64,000 bases of DNA. Origin: Pseudomonas sp. RIT409. GTDB taxonomy: Bacteria; Pseudomonadota; Gammaproteobacteria; Pseudomonadales; Pseudomonadaceae. Location: NCBI RefSeq assembly GCF_003052515.2, contig NZ_QARE02000004.1, positions 296,889-360,888 of the forward strand. Direction: 5' to 3'. Both the position numbers and the translations under genes were made by a program. Each line of letters begins with the position of its first letter. The stretch's first letter is position 1. Below are positions 45,178-54,019 of the stretch, in pieces. The notes below the pieces were generated by a model, which worked only from the letters and a program-made list of their open reading frames with translations, was not told the DNA's origin and made no database searches.

Positions 45178-46104
45178 ATGAAAGCGCCCCGTGTGACCCT
45201 TGATCAATGGCGCACCCTGCAAGCAGTGGTCGATCACGGCGGCTTCGCCCAGGCGGCTGAAGCGTTGCACCGCTCACAGTCGTCAGTCAGTTACACCGTC
45301 GCCAGGATGCAGGAGCAACTGGGCGTCCCATTACTGCGTATCGACGGGCGCAAGGCCGTGCTGACAGACGCGGGCGAAGTACTGCTACGGCGTTCGCGGC
45401 AACTGGTGAAGAACGCCAGCCAACTCGAAGACCTGGCCCATCACATGGAACAGGGCTGGGAAGCAGAGGTTCGCTTGGTAGTGGACGCCGCGTACCCCAA
45501 TGCCCGGCTGGTGCGCGCGCTGACGGCCTTCATGCCGCAAAGCCGCGGCTGTCGGGTCAGGCTCAGGGAGGAAGTGCTTTCCGGGGTCGAGGAAGTTCTG
45601 CTTGAAGGCGTGGCGGACCTGGCCATCAGCGGGTTCAATATTCCCGGCTACTTGGGCACTGAAATGAATAGCGTCGAATTCGTGGCCGTTGCCCATCCCA
45701 ATCACTTTTTGCACCAGATGCAGCGGGAATTGACGTTCCAGGACCTGGAAAGCCAGTTGCAAGTGGTGATTCGCGATTCGGGCCGCAATCAACCCCGGGA
45801 CGTCGGCTGGCTGGGCGCCGAACAGCGTTGGACCGTGGGCAGCCTGGCCACGGCGGCCAAGTTCGTCAGCAGCGGTCTGGGCTTTGCCTGGCTGCCGCGG
45901 CACATGGTCGAGCGAGACATCCGCGAAGGTGTGCTCAAGCCCCTGCCATTGGACAAGGGTGGCAGTCGAAACCCGACTTTCTATCTTTACGCGAGCAAGG
46001 AAAAGCCGCTCGGGCCTGCCACGCAGATCCTGGTCGAATTGATCCGGACTTTCGATACCGCACCGCTGGACGCGGCGTTCCCGACGCCTCAACAGGCCGT
46101 TTGA
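45178..46104 (+). CDS. LysR-family transcriptional regulator
   Basis: 308 residues. The winged HTH is WRTLQAVVDHGGFAQAAEALHRSQSSVSYTVARMQEQLG (about 9-47); a substrate-binding domain follows (about 90-295). Divergent orientation to the 44813 gene across 50 bp is the classical LysR-target arrangement. The ligand is unknown. AGAAGGAACG precedes ATG 45178. The upstream frame to 45079 is rejected. Confidence 0.9.
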   Translation: MKAPRVTLDQWRTLQAVVDHGGFAQAAEALHRSQSSVSYTVARMQEQLGVPLLRIDGRKAVLTDAGEVLLRRSRQLVKNASQLEDLAHHMEQGWEAEVRLVVDAAYPNARLVRALTAFMPQSRGCRVRLREEVLSGVEEVLLEGVADLAISGFNIPGYLGTEMNSVEFVAVAHPNHFLHQMQRELTFQDLESQLQVVIRDSGRNQPRDVGWLGAEQRWTVGSLATAAKFVSSGLGFAWLPRHMVERDIREGVLKPLPLDKGGSRNPTFYLYASKEKPLGPATQILVELIRTFDTAPLDAAFPTPQQAV

Positions 46105-46140
46105 CCCGCTCACCTTGATCTTGCGCTACGGGAGGTCTCG

Positions 46141-46920
46141 ATGCCCCGCTTCGAACATGACGGCTGCGCTTTGCATTACGAGGCATTCGGTCAGGGCGAT
46201 CCGGTTTTACTGGTTCACGGGTTGGGGTCCAGCGGCCAGGACTGGGAATATCAGATTCCAGTCCTGGCAGCCCGATACCGGGTGATCACCTTGGATGTCC
46301 GAGGCCATGGGCGCTCCGACAAGCCGCGCGAGCGCTACAGCATGGCCGCGTTCAGCGCGGACGTCCAAGCGCTGATCAGCCACCTGCAGACTGGCCCCGT
46401 GCACCTGGTGGGGTTATCGATGGGGGGCATGATCGGCTTCCAGTTGGCGGTCGATCGCCCAGAGCTGCTCAAAAGCCTGACCATCGTCAACAGCGCCCCA
46501 GCTGTCAAAATCAAATCGTTCACCGACTTTCGGCAATTCGCCAAACGCTGGTTGCTGGCGAGGGCATTCAGCATGGAAGCCATCGGCAAGGCACTGGGCA
46601 AGCACCTGTTCCCCCTCCCAGAACAGGCCGACTTGCGAGAAAAGGCAGCGCTGCGTTGGGCGCAGAACGATAAACGCGCCTATCTGGCAAGCTTCAGTGC
46701 CATCGTCGGCTGGGGAGTGGAGGACGCGCTGTCGCGCATCCAATGCCCGACGCTGATTGTAACGGCCGACAACGATTACACGCCGGTCGCGCTCAAGGAG
46801 GCGTATGTGCGGCTTATGCCCAATGCGAGACTCGTGGTGATCGAAGACTCCCGCCATGCGACACCGCTGGATCAACCTGACGCCTTCAACCGCGCGCTGC
46901 TGGCGTTCCTCGACTCATGA
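46141..46920 (+). CDS. Alpha/beta hydrolase
   Basis: 259 residues with oxyanion motif HGLGSSG (about 26-32), nucleophile Ser93 in GLSMGG, catalytic Asp in the VTADNDY region and His in [11 protein letters not shown]. No signal peptide, so cytoplasmic. The pattern is of the BioH/3-oxoadipate enol-lactonase type, but the substrate cannot be inferred. GGGAGGTC precedes the ATG. It follows the LysR gene by 37 bp in the same direction. Confidence 0.88.
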   Translation: MPRFEHDGCALHYEAFGQGDPVLLVHGLGSSGQDWEYQIPVLAARYRVITLDVRGHGRSDKPRERYSMAAFSADVQALISHLQTGPVHLVGLSMGGMIGFQLAVDRPELLKSLTIVNSAPAVKIKSFTDFRQFAKRWLLARAFSMEAIGKALGKHLFPLPEQADLREKAALRWAQNDKRAYLASFSAIVGWGVEDALSRIQCPTLIVTADNDYTPVALKEAYVRLMPNARLVVIEDSRHATPLDQPDAFNRALLAFLDS

Positions 46921-47071
46921 CGTTCCTGACGCCAGCTCATCCACCCTTGCAAACCCAGGCCTGCGTGGCGGGCCCACGAACACCGCCCGGATGCCCCCTG
47001 TCAAAATCTGCGCAAACGTGGTTCCCTTGCCAACGTTTGCAGTCGAACAATCAATCAGGACCCACCGCCCC

Positions 47072-47638
47072 ATGCTGAAAAAAATTGCCCTTTGCGCCGC
47101 CGCTGTTCTGTTCGCTTCCAAGCTGATGGCCGCTCCTGCGCCGCATGTCGTGCTGGATACCAGCTTTGGCCAGGTTGAAATCGAGTTGAACCAGGACAAG
47201 GCGCCCGTCAGCACCGCCAACTTCCTCAAGTACGTGGACAGCAACTTCTATTCGAACACCGTTTTCCACCGGGTGATTCCAGGCTTCATGGTTCAGGGAG
47301 GCGGCTTCACGCAGCAGATGGGGCAGATGACGCAGAAGCCGACCAACGACCCGATCAAGAACGAAGCCGACAACGGCCTGCACAACGTGCGCGGCACCCT
47401 CGCCATGGCCCGGACGTCCGATGTCAATTCGGCGACCAGCCAGTTTTTCATCAACGTCGTCGACAACAGCATGCTCGATCATGGCGTCCGCGATTACGGC
47501 TACGCCGTGTTCGGCAAGGTGGTCAAGGGGATGGACGTGGTCGATCAGATCGTCAACGTCCAGACCGGTAACGTGAAAGGCATGCAGAACGTGCCGCTTG
47601 ACCCGATTTACATCAAGTCGGCCAAGCGCGTGAACTAA
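47072..47638 (+). CDS. ppiA: Periplasmic cyclophilin-type peptidyl-prolyl isomerase (PpiA)
   Basis: 188 residues: a signal peptide ([15 protein letters not shown]) and a cyclophilin domain with [36 protein letters not shown] and [16 protein letters not shown], the bacterial type-A pattern. It speeds proline isomerisation in exported proteins. The ATG at 47072 is used because the earlier in-frame start (46856) overlaps the hydrolase and lacks a leader. Followed by a clear terminator at 47655-47680. Confidence 0.92.
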   Translation: MLKKIALCAAAVLFASKLMAAPAPHVVLDTSFGQVEIELNQDKAPVSTANFLKYVDSNFYSNTVFHRVIPGFMVQGGGFTQQMGQMTQKPTNDPIKNEADNGLHNVRGTLAMARTSDVNSATSQFFINVVDNSMLDHGVRDYGYAVFGKVVKGMDVVDQIVNVQTGNVKGMQNVPLDPIYIKSAKRVN

Positions 47639-47654
47639 GCTGTCTGACGCGTGC

Positions 47655-47680
47655 AAAAGCCGGGCACGCGCCCGGCTTTT
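47655..47680 (+). terminator. Terminator of ppiA
   Basis: A perfect 11-bp inverted repeat, AAAAGCCGGGC (47655-47665) and GCCCGGCTTTT (47670-47680), followed by more T. It lies 16 bp after the stop. Confidence 0.93.
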
Positions 47681-47815
47681 TCGTTTTCGGGAGGCACATC
47701 ACAGGAAAAAAACCGAGCAATCGGGCGCTGATGTGGTCTGATCGGGGACGCATGCAACATCGCCCATACAGCCCCTCAGAATGGAGAGCCCGCTCAAGCG
47801 TGGGCGTCATAGCCA

Positions 47816-49675
47816 ATGCTCTATCGCCGTTTCGAACAGCTCATCGATATTTTCCGCGAAGCGCCGACCGCCGCCCCACCTAACCGGGTCGTCGCGTTTT
47901 ACGTGTATTACCTCAAGCAGGTCTGGCCCAGCTTTCTCGCGCTGCTGGTGGTGGGCTTGATTGGCGCACTGATCGAGGTGTCGCTGTTCAGCTACCTGAG
48001 TCGTATCATCGACCTGGCCCAAGGCGCCCCCAACCCGAATTTCTTCAGCGACCATGCGCTGGAACTGGCGTGGATGGGCATCGTCGCCCTGGTCCTGCGC
48101 CCGATCTTCGTGGCCCTGCATGACCTGCTGGTCCACCAGACCATCAGCCCCGGCATGACCAGCATGATCAACTGGCAGAACCATAGCTACGTGCTCAAGC
48201 AAAGCGTGAACTTCTTCCAGAACGACTTCGCCGGCCGTATCGCCCAGCGCATCGTGCAGACCGGCAACGCGTTGCGTGACTCCGCCGTGCAGACCGTGGA
48301 TGCCATGTGGCACGTGCTGATCTATTCGATCGGCGCCCTGGTGCTGTTCGCCGAGGCCGACTGGCGCCTGATGATCCCGCTCCTGAGCTGGATCGCCGGT
48401 TTCGTCATCGCCCTCTGGTATTTCGTGCCACGGGTCAAGGCACGCTCAGTAGTGTCGTCGGATGCGCGCTCGAAGCTGATGGGGCGCATCGTCGACGGCT
48501 ACACCAACATCACCACACTCAAGCTCTTCGCACACACCAGCTCGGAGCAGCAGTATGCGCGCGAGGCGATCAGCGAGCAGACGGAGAAGACCCAACTGGC
48601 GGGCCGCGTGATCACTGAGATGGACACTGTAATCACCGCGCTCAACGGCATCCTGATCGTCTGGACCACGGGCCTTGCACTGTGGCTCTGGACGCAGTCG
48701 TTGATCTCGGTCGGCGCGATTGCCCTGGCGACCGGCCTGGTGATCCGCATCGTCAACATGTCCGGTTGGATCATGTGGGTGGTCAACGGCATCTTCGAGA
48801 ACATCGGCATGGTGCAGGATGGCTTGCAGAGCATTTCCCAGCCCGTCGGCGTGACGGACCGCGAGGGGGCTCCGAAACTGGTCGTCAGCCGCGGCGAGGT
48901 GAAGTTCGAGCACCTGCAATTTCAGTACGGCAAAAGCAAAGGGGTGATCCACGACCTGAACCTGAACATCAGGCCGGGCGAGAAAATCGGTCTGATCGGG
49001 CCATCGGGCGCCGGCAAATCAACGCTGGTCAACCTGCTGCTGCGTCTGTACGACGTGCAGGGCGGGCGTATCACCATCGATGACCAGGACATCGCCCATG
49101 TCGCGCAGGAGAGTCTGCGCTCACACATCGGGATGATTACGCAAGACACCTCGCTGCTGCACCGCTCGATCCGCGACAACCTGCTGTACGGCAAACCCAA
49201 TGCCACGGATGCCGAACTGTGGGAAGCGATGCGCAAGGCGCGGGCCGATGAGTTCATTCCCTTGCTGACCGATTCTGAAGGGCGCAGCGGGCTGGACGCC
49301 CATGTGGGGGAGCGTGGCGTCAAACTCTCCGGAGGACAGCGCCAACGCATCGCGATCACTCGGGTCCTGCTCAAGGACGCACCCATTCTGATCATGGACG
49401 AAGCCACGTCGGCGCTGGATTCGGAGGTGGAAGCGGCGATCCAGGAAAGCCTGGAAACCCTGATGCAGGGCAAGACCGTGATCGCCATCGCGCACCGTTT
49501 ATCGACCATCGCGCGAATGGACCGCCTGATCGTGCTGGAAAATGGGCGGATCGCCGAAAGCGGTACCCATGCCGAGCTGCTGGCGCAAAAAGGCCTGTAC
49601 GCGCGGCTGTGGGCGCATCAGACCGGGGGCTTCGTAGGGGTCGAGGATTTCCCTCTGGCACCGCAGTCTTTGTGA
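47816..49675 (+). CDS. ABC exporter, fused permease and ATPase (MsbA-like)
   Basis: 619 residues. An N-terminal six-helix membrane domain (about 30-330, with WPSFLALLVVGLIGALIEVSLFSYLSRII) is followed by an ATPase domain with Walker A GPSGAGKST (about 396-404), signature LSGGQRQRIA and Walker B ILIMDEATSALD. Substrate unknown; relatives export drugs, lipids or peptides as homodimers. No partner gene is adjacent. It starts 178 bp after ppiA with no strong ribosome-binding site (ATG 47816). Confidence 0.9.
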   Translation: MLYRRFEQLIDIFREAPTAAPPNRVVAFYVYYLKQVWPSFLALLVVGLIGALIEVSLFSYLSRIIDLAQGAPNPNFFSDHALELAWMGIVALVLRPIFVALHDLLVHQTISPGMTSMINWQNHSYVLKQSVNFFQNDFAGRIAQRIVQTGNALRDSAVQTVDAMWHVLIYSIGALVLFAEADWRLMIPLLSWIAGFVIALWYFVPRVKARSVVSSDARSKLMGRIVDGYTNITTLKLFAHTSSEQQYAREAISEQTEKTQLAGRVITEMDTVITALNGILIVWTTGLALWLWTQSLISVGAIALATGLVIRIVNMSGWIMWVVNGIFENIGMVQDGLQSISQPVGVTDREGAPKLVVSRGEVKFEHLQFQYGKSKGVIHDLNLNIRPGEKIGLIGPSGAGKSTLVNLLLRLYDVQGGRITIDDQDIAHVAQESLRSHIGMITQDTSLLHRSIRDNLLYGKPNATDAELWEAMRKARADEFIPLLTDSEGRSGLDAHVGERGVKLSGGQRQRIAITRVLLKDAPILIMDEATSALDSEVEAAIQESLETLMQGKTVIAIAHRLSTIARMDRLIVLENGRIAESGTHAELLAQKGLYARLWAHQTGGFVGVEDFPLAPQSL

Positions 49676-49792
49676 CAGGAAGGCGCGGTTTTCGGTGAGT
49701 TGAGCGGTCGCTCGTCAACCCGCCGAGGACCGCCCTCGCGCAACCTGGCGCCCCGGTGCGCACACCCAGTGTGCGGATGCGGGGCAGCTCAA

Positions 49793-50920
49793 TCACCCGG
49801 CCTGTCGATACGGCAACGCGGCTCGCGCCTCCTCTGCGTAAGCCAGAATACCCGCCCGCTCCCGCTCGAGAAATTCGGTCACCGCTTCGCGCAAACCTGG
49901 ATGCGCCAGGTAATGCCACGAATGGGTAATCACCGGCTCGAAGCCCCGAATCAGCTTGTGCTCACCCTGTGCGCCGGCATCGAACCGCTGCACACCTTGG
50001 GCGATGGCGTAATCCATGCCTTGATAAAAACAGGTCTCGAAATGCAGCCGGTCAAATTCGGCCAGGCACCCCCAATAGCGGCCGTACAGACTGTCGCCGC
50101 CCATCAGGCTGAACGCCATAGCCACCGGGCGTGCGCCCTGCTTTGCCAGAACCACCCGAATGCTGTCGGGCATCCGCTCGGCCAGCAGGCTGAAGAACGC
50201 TCGGGTCAGGTAAGGCGCCTGCCCGCGCACTTCATAGGTGTTGGAATAACAGGCGTAGACAAAATCCCACTGCGCCTCGGTCAGCGCGTGGCCATGCAGC
50301 CACTCGAACTCGATTCCCTGCCCCGCGACCTGCTCGCGCTCTTTGCGCATCTGCTTGCGCTTGCGTGAACTCAAAGCGTCGAGGAAGTCCTGGAAATCCC
50401 GGTATCCGCGGTTCTGCCAGTGGTACTGACAACCGATGCGCGCAAGCCAGTCCGGCTGTTGGGCGAGCGACGCGTCAAGCGTCGGGTCGGTGAAGTTGAC
50501 GTGCACACTGGATAGGCCCTCTGCCTCGGCGTAGCCAGGCAAGCAGGCAAGCAACTCACCTCCCTCCTCCGGCGTTCTGGCCAGCAGGCGCGGACCGGTG
50601 ACCGGGCTGAATGGCACGGCCACCAGCAACTTGGGGTAATAGCTGATCCCCGCGCGGCGACAGGCGTCGGCCCAGCCGTGGTCGAACACATACTCGCCAT
50701 AAGAATGCCACTTGCGGTAAGTCGGCAAGGCGGCGATCAACCGTTCGTTTTCATAATGCAGAAGATGCTCAGCGCGCCAGCCAGACCGGGGACCGAGGCT
50801 GCCGCTGTCTTCCAGCGCGCTCAAGAAGGCATGGCGCAGGAAAGGCGAATCACCCGGGATCAGCGCATCCCACTCCGACGCCCCGAGATCCGACAACCTG
50901 TCCAAACGATGCAACGCCAT
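49793..50920 (-). CDS. GNAT-like peptidogalycan/FemAB-type protein (COG3146-like)
   Basis: 375 residues. The N-terminus (ASEWDALIPGDSPFLRHAFLSALEDSGSLGPRSGW) and the C-terminal LHFETCFYQGMDYAIAQGVQRFDAGAQGEHKLIRGFEPVITHSWHYL are typical of the DUF482/COG3146 group, whose fold is two GNAT-like domains related to FemAB transferases. Function unproven; no signal peptide. The stop region is followed by a gap to the ABC exporter stop of 117 bp, so the genes converge. Confidence 0.85.
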   Translation of the reverse strand: MALHRLDRLSDLGASEWDALIPGDSPFLRHAFLSALEDSGSLGPRSGWRAEHLLHYENERLIAALPTYRKWHSYGEYVFDHGWADACRRAGISYYPKLLVAVPFSPVTGPRLLARTPEEGGELLACLPGYAEAEGLSSVHVNFTDPTLDASLAQQPDWLARIGCQYHWQNRGYRDFQDFLDALSSRKRKQMRKEREQVAGQGIEFEWLHGHALTEAQWDFVYACYSNTYEVRGQAPYLTRAFFSLLAERMPDSIRVVLAKQGARPVAMAFSLMGGDSLYGRYWGCLAEFDRLHFETCFYQGMDYAIAQGVQRFDAGAQGEHKLIRGFEPVITHSWHYLAHPGLREAVTEFLERERAGILAYAEEARAALPYRQAG

Positions 50921-51195
50921 CGACTGTTCCTCTTGCCCGCCAACGTTTGCGCAGTATCACCCATTAAGCGGAGGCGCACATGAAATTCGCACGCGGACGC
51001 TCTAGACCGCAGTTGGCGCCTGCGCTGCCCCTGTCATTGACGTGCCATCACCTAGCCATGAGCCTGTCATAAACGATCGTGATACTGGCGCCTGTTTTTA
51101 GAGCCCTCTGTTCTTAAAACTCATTTTCCCCGTCCGTTTGAAGGTCGGTCGTTTCCGGGATGGCTCTGTCCTCCCTCTCATCTACGGAGATTGAT

Positions 51196-52476
51196 ATGCG
51201 TCTTGCTTCCACGAAAACTGCGGCAGCCCTGTGTGGCGGTCTGCTGCTGGCCGCCAGTGTACCGGCCAGTGCCGCAGTCGACGCGAAACTGCTCGACATG
51301 CTCAAGGCCAACGGTTCGATTTCGCAAGCTCAGTACGCCGAATTGCAAACCGAACTGGCCAAGGATCAGCAAGCTCAAGCGCAAGCCCAAAAGGCACAGG
51401 CCGATCAGATTGCCGCAGCGACTGCCAAGTCTTCGGAACTGTCGGCGTTCGAACAGAAGGTGGCCTGGGCTGCCAAGACCCAGTTCAAGGGCGATGTCCG
51501 CGTGCGTCAGGAAACCATCAAGATCGATGGCCAGAACAATTCGCAAGACAAGGATCGTCAACGCATCCGCGTGCGTCTGGGCGCCTACACCGACATCAAT
51601 CCCCAGGTCAGCACCGGCATCCGTATCGCCACCGGCGGCAGCAACGATGCCCGCTCCACCAACCAGGACCTGGACGGCTATTTCGTCAAGAAAGACCTGT
51701 GGCTGGACATGGGCTATATCGATTACCACCCGACCGCTCTGCCGAACCTGCACATCATCGGCGGCAAAATGGCTCAGCCGTGGGTGAGCATGGGTGACAT
51801 GATCTGGGACAGCGACATCAACCCGGAAGGTCTGGCGGCCACCTACAGCCTGCCCATCAACAAAGGCTTCGAGCTGTTCGGCAGCGCGGGTAATTACACC
51901 CTCAAGGACAACATCAACGGCGACGGCACTCAGTTCAAGAATGACTTGCGTCTGAACGCGGCGCAGTTGGGTGCCAAGTTCACGCCTATCGACGCCCTCA
52001 AGGTCACGGCCGGCGCGAGCATCTACCAGTATCAGAACGACAAGGACAGTGCCGCGTTGCGCGTGAACGGCAACAACACCGACCGCTTCCGTCTGCTGGA
52101 AGGCTTTGGCCAAGTGGACTTCAACGGTCTGGCCGTGCCCCTGGCGCTCTACGGTCAATACGTGACGAATAACGCCACCGACAGCGACGAAGACACCGGC
52201 TGGCTGGCAGGCGTGAAGACCAAGGTGTTCGGCTTCGGTCTGGATTACAACTACCGCGACGTTCAGCGCAATGCCGTGGTCGGCGCCTTCACCGACTCCG
52301 ATTTCGCCAACGGCACCACCGGCTCGCGCGGTCACAAGCTGGGCGTTTCCTACGACATCGACAAGAACTTCGCAATCGGGGCCACGTACTTCCTGACCAA
52401 AGCGGACTACGCCGTGGCCTCTCAACGCGACGCCGACGCCAACACCCTGCAATTGGATGTACTGGCCAAGTTCTAA
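51196..52476 (+). CDS. Putative porin
   Basis: 426 residues: a signal peptide (LLLAASVPASA), an N-terminal helical coiled stretch (LLDMLKANGSISQAQYAELQTEL, AQAQAQKAQADQIAAATAKS) that resembles a peptidoglycan-side anchoring segment, and a beta-barrel body with repeated aromatic strands (YLDMGYIDYHPTAL-like, FGLDYNYRDVQRN, FAIGATYFLTKADYAV) ending in Phe. It is an outer-membrane channel of unknown substrate. GGAG precedes ATG 51196. It is followed by a long terminator (52557-52622), so it is monocistronic. Confidence 0.88.
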   Translation: MRLASTKTAAALCGGLLLAASVPASAAVDAKLLDMLKANGSISQAQYAELQTELAKDQQAQAQAQKAQADQIAAATAKSSELSAFEQKVAWAAKTQFKGDVRVRQETIKIDGQNNSQDKDRQRIRVRLGAYTDINPQVSTGIRIATGGSNDARSTNQDLDGYFVKKDLWLDMGYIDYHPTALPNLHIIGGKMAQPWVSMGDMIWDSDINPEGLAATYSLPINKGFELFGSAGNYTLKDNINGDGTQFKNDLRLNAAQLGAKFTPIDALKVTAGASIYQYQNDKDSAALRVNGNNTDRFRLLEGFGQVDFNGLAVPLALYGQYVTNNATDSDEDTGWLAGVKTKVFGFGLDYNYRDVQRNAVVGAFTDSDFANGTTGSRGHKLGVSYDIDKNFAIGATYFLTKADYAVASQRDADANTLQLDVLAKF

Positions 52477-52556
52477 GCGCTCGAATCGGCTGCAACGTTT
52501 AGCGGCATGCTCATAGCGTCAGATTCGAGTGCTCCCTCGACCTGACGCGACTCTCC

Positions 52557-52622
52557 CAGCCTGGCGCTGCCCTGTCGGATCCCCATCATCCGTTCCGACA
52601 GGGCACGCCAGGCTGTTTTTTT
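52557..52622 (+). terminator. Long-stem terminator of the porin gene
   Basis: An arm of about 22 bases, CAGCCTGGCG-CTGCCCTGTCGGA (52557-52579), pairs with 52594-52615, followed by seven T (52616-52622). Confidence 0.93.
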
Positions 52623-52637
52623 CTGGATACCGCCCGA

Positions 52638-53759
52638 TCACTTCTTGCGCAGAATCACGCTGCCGATCGAATACCCTGCGCCGAACGAGCTCAGCACGCC
52701 CAGGGCGCCGCTGGGCAGATCGTCCTGGTATTTGTGGAAGGCGATCACCGAGCCCGCAGAGCTGGTATTGGCGTAACTGTCGAGAATGACCGGCGCTTCC
52801 TCGACGGTGGCATCGCGGTCGAGCAGCTTCTTCACGATCAAGTGGTTCATGCTGAGGTTCGCCTGATGCAGCCAGAAACGCTGCACGTCACTGGCATTGA
52901 GGCTGTTTTCCGCCAGGTGAGTGGCGACCAGGTCGGCCACCATCGGGCAAACCTCGCGGAAGACCTTGCGGCCTTCCTGAACGAACAGCTTGTCTGGCTT
53001 GCCCTCGCCCTCTTCGGCGGTGCGGTTCAGGAAGCCGAAGTTGTTGCGGATGTTGTTGGAGAACTGGGTCAGCAGCTTGGTGCTGACGACCTCGTACTGG
53101 TACGGGGAGGTGGCCAGGTCCGCGCGCTCGACGACCACCGCCGTCGCCGCGTCGCCGAAAATGAAGTGACTGTCGCGGTCACGGAAGTTCAGGTGGGCGG
53201 TGCAGATTTCCGGGCTGATCACCAACACGGCGCGCGCTTGGCCCAATGTGACACTGTTGTAGGCAGTCTGGATTCCGAACGTGGCCGACGAGCAGGCGAC
53301 GTTCATGTCGAAACCGAACCCTTGAACACCCAGGGCAGCCTGGATTTCGATGGAAATCGCCGGGTATGCGCGTTGCAGATTGGAACAGGCGACGATGACG
53401 CCGTCGATATCGGCCGCTGTACGTCCGGCGCGCTCGAGGGCGTGTTTCGCCGCAGCGACGCCCATTTCACACAGAACGGACCACTCGTCATTCGAGCGTT
53501 CGGGGAGCCGGGGCTTCATGCGTTGCGGATCGAGGATGCCGGCCTTGTCCATGACGAAACGGCTCTTGATGCCGCTGGCCTTTTCGATGAATGCCGCACT
53601 GGACTCGGTCAGCGCCTGCACTTCTCCGGCCTCGATGGCGGCGGCATTTTCAGCGTTGAACTGCGCGACGTAGGTGTTGAAAGAATTCACCAGTTCATCG
53701 TTGGAAATGCTGTTGGCTGGGGTAAATAGCCCTGTGCCACTGATCACGACGTCGTACAC
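52638..53759 (-). CDS. Beta-ketoacyl-ACP synthase III-like enzyme (PA3286 type)
   Basis: 373 residues of the KAS III fold. The catalytic triad is Cys156 (NVACSSATFG), His298 (WLHQANLS) and Asn331 (YANTSSAGS). It is longer than classical FabH (about 320) and matches the pseudomonad group typified by PA3286, which condenses octanoyl-CoA from beta-oxidation with malonyl-ACP to feed fatty-acid synthesis. The start is GTG 53759 with GAGG upstream; the longer frame (54125) runs into the hrpA-side gap. Neighbouring fadD and phaJ genes fit a lipid-recycling role. Confidence 0.9.
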   Translation of the reverse strand: MYDVVISGTGLFTPANSISNDELVNSFNTYVAQFNAENAAAIEAGEVQALTESSAAFIEKASGIKSRFVMDKAGILDPQRMKPRLPERSNDEWSVLCEMGVAAAKHALERAGRTAADIDGVIVACSNLQRAYPAISIEIQAALGVQGFGFDMNVACSSATFGIQTAYNSVTLGQARAVLVISPEICTAHLNFRDRDSHFIFGDAATAVVVERADLATSPYQYEVVSTKLLTQFSNNIRNNFGFLNRTAEEGEGKPDKLFVQEGRKVFREVCPMVADLVATHLAENSLNASDVQRFWLHQANLSMNHLIVKKLLDRDATVEEAPVILDSYANTSSAGSVIAFHKYQDDLPSGALGVLSSFGAGYSIGSVILRKK

Positions 53760-53856
53760 GGTCGTTCCTCTCTTCTTGGATGGCAGCAGACAAGACGCCT
53801 GCGCAAGCATGGTGCCGACCGTTTGTGGGACGACAGTACCAATGCAACGATAAAGC

Positions 53857-53873
53857 CCCCCATTTGATGGGGG
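53857..53873 (-). terminator. Possible terminator of hrpA
   Basis: CCCCCAT / ATGGGGG (53857-53863 and 53867-53873) with a 3-nt loop; on the minus strand it is followed by GGCTTTA, a poor T-tract. It lies about 150 bp after the hrpA stop, in the 260-bp gap before the synthase gene. Confidence 0.4.
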
Positions 53874-54019
53874 ATGGTTATTTGTAATGCAGTGCCGTTT
53901 TAACCGCGAAGTGTGCCACAACGGCTGCCATTTGGCGCTAGCCAAGCACCGAACGCCGAAGGCGAGCCCTTCACGGAAGCCATGTGCCGTGAGCGTCAGC
54001 CTGCTCACGTACGACGGCC